Origin: an uncultured Collinsella sp.
Lineage (GTDB): Bacteria; Actinomycetota; Coriobacteriia; Coriobacteriales; Coriobacteriaceae
Length of the DNA stretch: 7,688 nt
NCBI GenBank assembly: GCA_900751755.1
Contig: CAADSP010000055.1
Location: 1 to 7,688 of the forward strand
Reading direction: 5' to 3'
Part shown: piece after piece, positions 5,612 through 7,688 of the stretch
Layout: every line of letters starts with the position of its first letter
Position numbering within the stretch: position 1 is the stretch's first letter
Translations under genes and position numbers: made by a program
The notes under the pieces: generated by a model
Told to the model about the DNA's origin: nothing
The model's database searches: none
What the model saw: the letters and a program-made list of their open reading frames with translations, nothing else

Positions 5612-6397
5612 ATGGCACGGATCCTTATCGTAGAGGACGAGGAGAAAATCGCCCGCTTTGTGACGCTCGAACTGAAGCACGAGGGCTACCAGGTGGAGCA
5701 CGCCGCCGATGGCCGCACCGCCGTTGACCTGGCGCTGGAGCGCGACTACGATCTGATTCTGCTCGATGTGCTGTTGCCGCAGCTCAACGGCATGGAGGTC
5801 CTGCGGCGTGTCCGCAAGCACAAGGACGTGCCGGTGATCATGGTCACCGCGCGCGATGCTGTGATGGACAAGGTGGCCGGGCTCGATGCCGGCGCTGACG
5901 ATTACCTGACCAAGCCGTTTGCGATTGAGGAGTTGTTCGCACGGATCCGTGTGGCGCTGAAGCGCTCGGAGGCCGTGCGGACGGCTTCGGGCGTTGGCGG
6001 CGCCGGCGTCAGGGCGGGTATGGCGGGCGGCGCGGGCGAGAGCGCCGTTGCGATTCCCCCGGCCAGCAACTCGACCCAGGCCTCCGCTTCACCCTCCCCT
6101 GCCACGCTCACCGTGGGCTCGGTTGCGCTCGACCCCGACCGCCGCGAAGTCACGGTCGGCGGCTCGCCCATCGCGCTCACGGCCCGCGAGTTCGACGTCC
6201 TCGCCCTGCTTATGGCACATGCCGGCACCGTGCTCACGCGCGAGCGCATCGCGCACGAGGCACTGGGCTACGAATACGTAGGAGACACCAACAACGTCGA
6301 CGTACACATCGCGCACCTGCGCGCCAAGATCGAAGACGCCGGCGGTGCCCGCATCATCCAAACTGTGCGCGGGGTGGGCTATGTCTGTCGCGCGTAA
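5612..6397 (+). CDS. OmpR/PhoB-family response regulator with unusually long linker
   Basis: The 261-residue cytoplasmic DNA-binding regulator is phosphorylated by the kinase encoded next. The receiver domain spans 1-117: acidic pair E8/D9, phospho-acceptor D52 in LILLDVLLPQ, switch T79 in MVTA, Y98, and K101 in LTKPF. The C-terminal winged helix spans about 165-261: LTVGSVALDPDRREV, LTAREFDVLALLMAHAG, recognition helix VDVHIAHLRAKIED, and the wing IIQTVRGVGYVCRA. All receiver residues needed for phosphotransfer are present. The linker (about 118-164) is some 45 residues of Gly, Ala, Ser and Pro, long for this family, and raises total length above the usual 225-235. The start at 5612 begins directly with the first receiver strand (MARILIVEDE). 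GGGGGC just upstream is a modest ribosome binding site. The 3' end overlaps the kinase gene by 17 bp, indicating translational coupling. Confidence 0.96.
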   Translation: MARILIVEDEEKIARFVTLELKHEGYQVEHAADGRTAVDLALERDYDLILLDVLLPQLNGMEVLRRVRKHKDVPVIMVTARDAVMDKVAGLDAGADDYLTKPFAIEELFARIRVALKRSEAVRTASGVGGAGVRAGMAGGAGESAVAIPPASNSTQASASPSPATLTVGSVALDPDRREVTVGGSPIALTAREFDVLALLMAHAGTVLTRERIAHEALGYEYVGDTNNVDVHIAHLRAKIEDAGGARIIQTVRGVGYVCRA

Positions 6398-7688
6398 CGC
6401 CGAGACCAAGCGCGTCACCTCCATCGCCCGCGCCATCAACTGGAGCTACATGTGGCGCCGCTTGGTGAGCTACGTCTGGCACGATCTGTTGCTGGTGGTG
6501 ATTGCGGCGGCGATTCTCGTCTATGGATACAACCAGACGCTGCCCGACGGCGCGTTTACCGCGGGATGGATCCCCAGCGCCACCGTTCGCGGCATGTCGC
6601 TGACGCCCGCGCGCGGCTGGGACCTGACAACGCTCACCTATACCGTCGAGCTTGCGCGTACCACCAAGACCTTCCCCCTCGCGCAGGACCTCGTCTCGCT
6701 ATGGCCTCTCTACCTTGTCGTTGTAGGTTGGCAGGTCATCAGCGTGCTCAACATGCTCGGCGGCGCGAGGCGCGTGCGCCGCACCATGGCGCCGCTCAAC
6801 GACCTGGCCTTGCGCGTGGACGAGCTCGGCCGTATGCAGCTCTCCGGCGGCAAGATGGAAACGCTGGAGCAGGCCATCGAACGCGCAAGCGTCGACTCGC
6901 CGAGCGTCACCACCGGCGACGCCGACCTGGCGAGCATCGAGGTCGCACTCAACCGCCTGCTGCGCCAGATGCAAGAGGCCAAGCTGCAGCAGATGCGCTT
7001 TGTCAACGATGCAAGCCACGAGCTGCGCACGCCCATCGCGGTGATTCAGGGCTACGTAAACATGCTCGACCGCTGGGGCAAAGACGACCCGGACGTGCTG
7101 GCGGAATCTATCGCGTCCCTCAAGGCCGAAAGCGAGCACATGCAGGAGCTCGTGGAACAGTTGCTGTTTTTGGCACGCGGCGATGCCGGGCGCACGGTCC
7201 TGCGGCGTGTGCATACCAACCTGGCCGCACTGGTCGGCGAGGTATGCGAGGAATCGCAGATGATCGATACCGAGCACACGTATCGACTGGCCTTTGACGC
7301 TGCGCTTATCAGCGACCCGCGCTGCGACGCGTCCGTCGACGTGGCACTCGTGAAGCAGGCCCTGCGCGTGATCGTGCAAAACGCCTCCAAGTACTCGGAC
7401 GCGGGAACGACCGTCACATTTGGCATAGCGCCCGATGCGGGCATGGGCACGATCGACATAAGTGTTGAGGACGAGGGCATCGGCATGAACCAGGAATCCG
7501 CAGCTCACGCGTTCGAGCGGTTCTACCGTGCCGACAACGCGCGCGATGCCGGCGCGCAGGGCTCGGGTCTGGGGCTCGCCATTGCCAAGTGGATCGTCGA
7601 TAGCCATGGCGGGGTCATTGGCGTGACCTCGGTCGAGGGGGTCGGCAGGCCCGTTACGATTCGCCTGCCCCGGGGGGGGGGGCCCCCC
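6381..7688 (+). CDS. Sensor histidine kinase, 3' end at window edge
   Basis: 436 codons are open to the right edge. Membrane helices lie at about 32-49 and 104-124 with a short extracytoplasmic segment (about 50-103) as the probable sensor. A HAMP-like region follows (first helix with APLNDL at 137-142; second helix about 183-205), with an insert between the helices. The H-box is FVNDASHELRTPIAVIQGY with phospho-acceptor H213. The ATPase has an N-box VQNASKYSD (N334), a G1 box EDEGIGM (D364), an F-box FERFYR (378-383) and a G2 box GSGLGLAIAKWIV (394-406). VTIRLP near 425-430 is the usual last strand, so only a few residues can be missing. The codons after about 430 are read from a G/C homopolymer and should not be trusted. 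The start at 6381 overlaps the regulator by 17 bp after GGGGTGGG. The kinase should phosphorylate D52 of that regulator. Confidence 0.95.
   Translation, partial: MSVARNAETKRVTSIARAINWSYMWRRLVSYVWHDLLLVVIAAAILVYGYNQTLPDGAFTAGWIPSATVRGMSLTPARGWDLTTLTYTVELARTTKTFPLAQDLVSLWPLYLVVVGWQVISVLNMLGGARRVRRTMAPLNDLALRVDELGRMQLSGGKMETLEQAIERASVDSPSVTTGDADLASIEVALNRLLRQMQEAKLQQMRFVNDASHELRTPIAVIQGYVNMLDRWGKDDPDVLAESIASLKAESEHMQELVEQLLFLARGDAGRTVLRRVHTNLAALVGEVCEESQMIDTEHTYRLAFDAALISDPRCDASVDVALVKQALRVIVQNASKYSDAGTTVTFGIAPDAGMGTIDISVEDEGIGMNQESAAHAFERFYRADNARDAGAQGSGLGLAIAKWIVDSHGGVIGVTSVEGVGRPVTIRLPRGGGPP
7668..7688. other. Probable contig-end artefact: G/C homopolymer
   Basis: The window ends with CCCC, then eleven G (7672-7682), then six C. 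This departs abruptly from normal coding sequence exactly where the kinase should terminate. It looks like a low-quality assembly edge, and the translated GGGPP is not a real protein end. Confidence 0.65.

Noticed and set aside
6452..7297. Plus-strand 281-codon frame inside the kinase
   Set aside because: It is an alternative frame of the kinase with Arg/Ala/His-rich composition and no domain.
6699..7607. Minus-strand 302-codon frame opposite the kinase
   Set aside because: It is antisense to conserved H, N, G1 and G2 boxes; long antisense frames are expected in GC-rich coding DNA.

Overview
The window is G+C-rich, tightly packed and actinobacterial in style. Gene content, codon use, a probably leaderless gene and gut-Actinobacteria-like intergenic repeats suggest a member of the Coriobacteriia, perhaps Collinsella-like. 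That placement is inferred from memory of such genomes, not from a marker gene.

Layout, left to right. (1) 1-1901, minus strand: most of a secreted or membrane-anchored DUF2207 protein, cut by the left edge just as its glycine-rich tail begins. (2) 1902-2416: a 515-bp gap between divergent genes, with no convincing protein gene. It holds a short direct repeat with a 14-bp palindrome, several strong hairpins ending in a clear intrinsic terminator (a candidate structured RNA), two further hairpins, and a -10 element placed so that the next gene would be leaderless. (3) 2417-3427, plus strand: glutamyl-Q tRNA(Asp) synthetase (GluQ-RS), a tRNA-modification enzyme that acts on queuosine. (4) 3443-4168, minus strand: a metallophosphoesterase converging on gluQ with a 15-bp gap; upstream of it on the same strand is a 79-residue two-helix membrane protein (4254-4493). 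(5) 4494-5050: a 557-bp gap between divergent genes, containing a 184-bp imperfect palindrome (candidate repeat or MITE), a sigma-70-type promoter and a G+C-rich foldable leader. (6) 5051-7688, plus strand: a three-gene unit of a UBA-like/DUF4342 membrane protein, an OmpR-family response regulator and its histidine kinase (the last two overlap by 17 bp). The kinase runs into the right edge, which ends in an artefact-like G/C homopolymer.

The three-gene unit is the clearest functional group. The kinase and regulator are a cognate envelope-sensing pair, and the small membrane protein 18 bp upstream probably shares their transcript; it may be a sensor accessory or a target. The remaining genes look like independent housekeeping or accessory loci. 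The least explained parts are the two gene-free gaps, not the genes.
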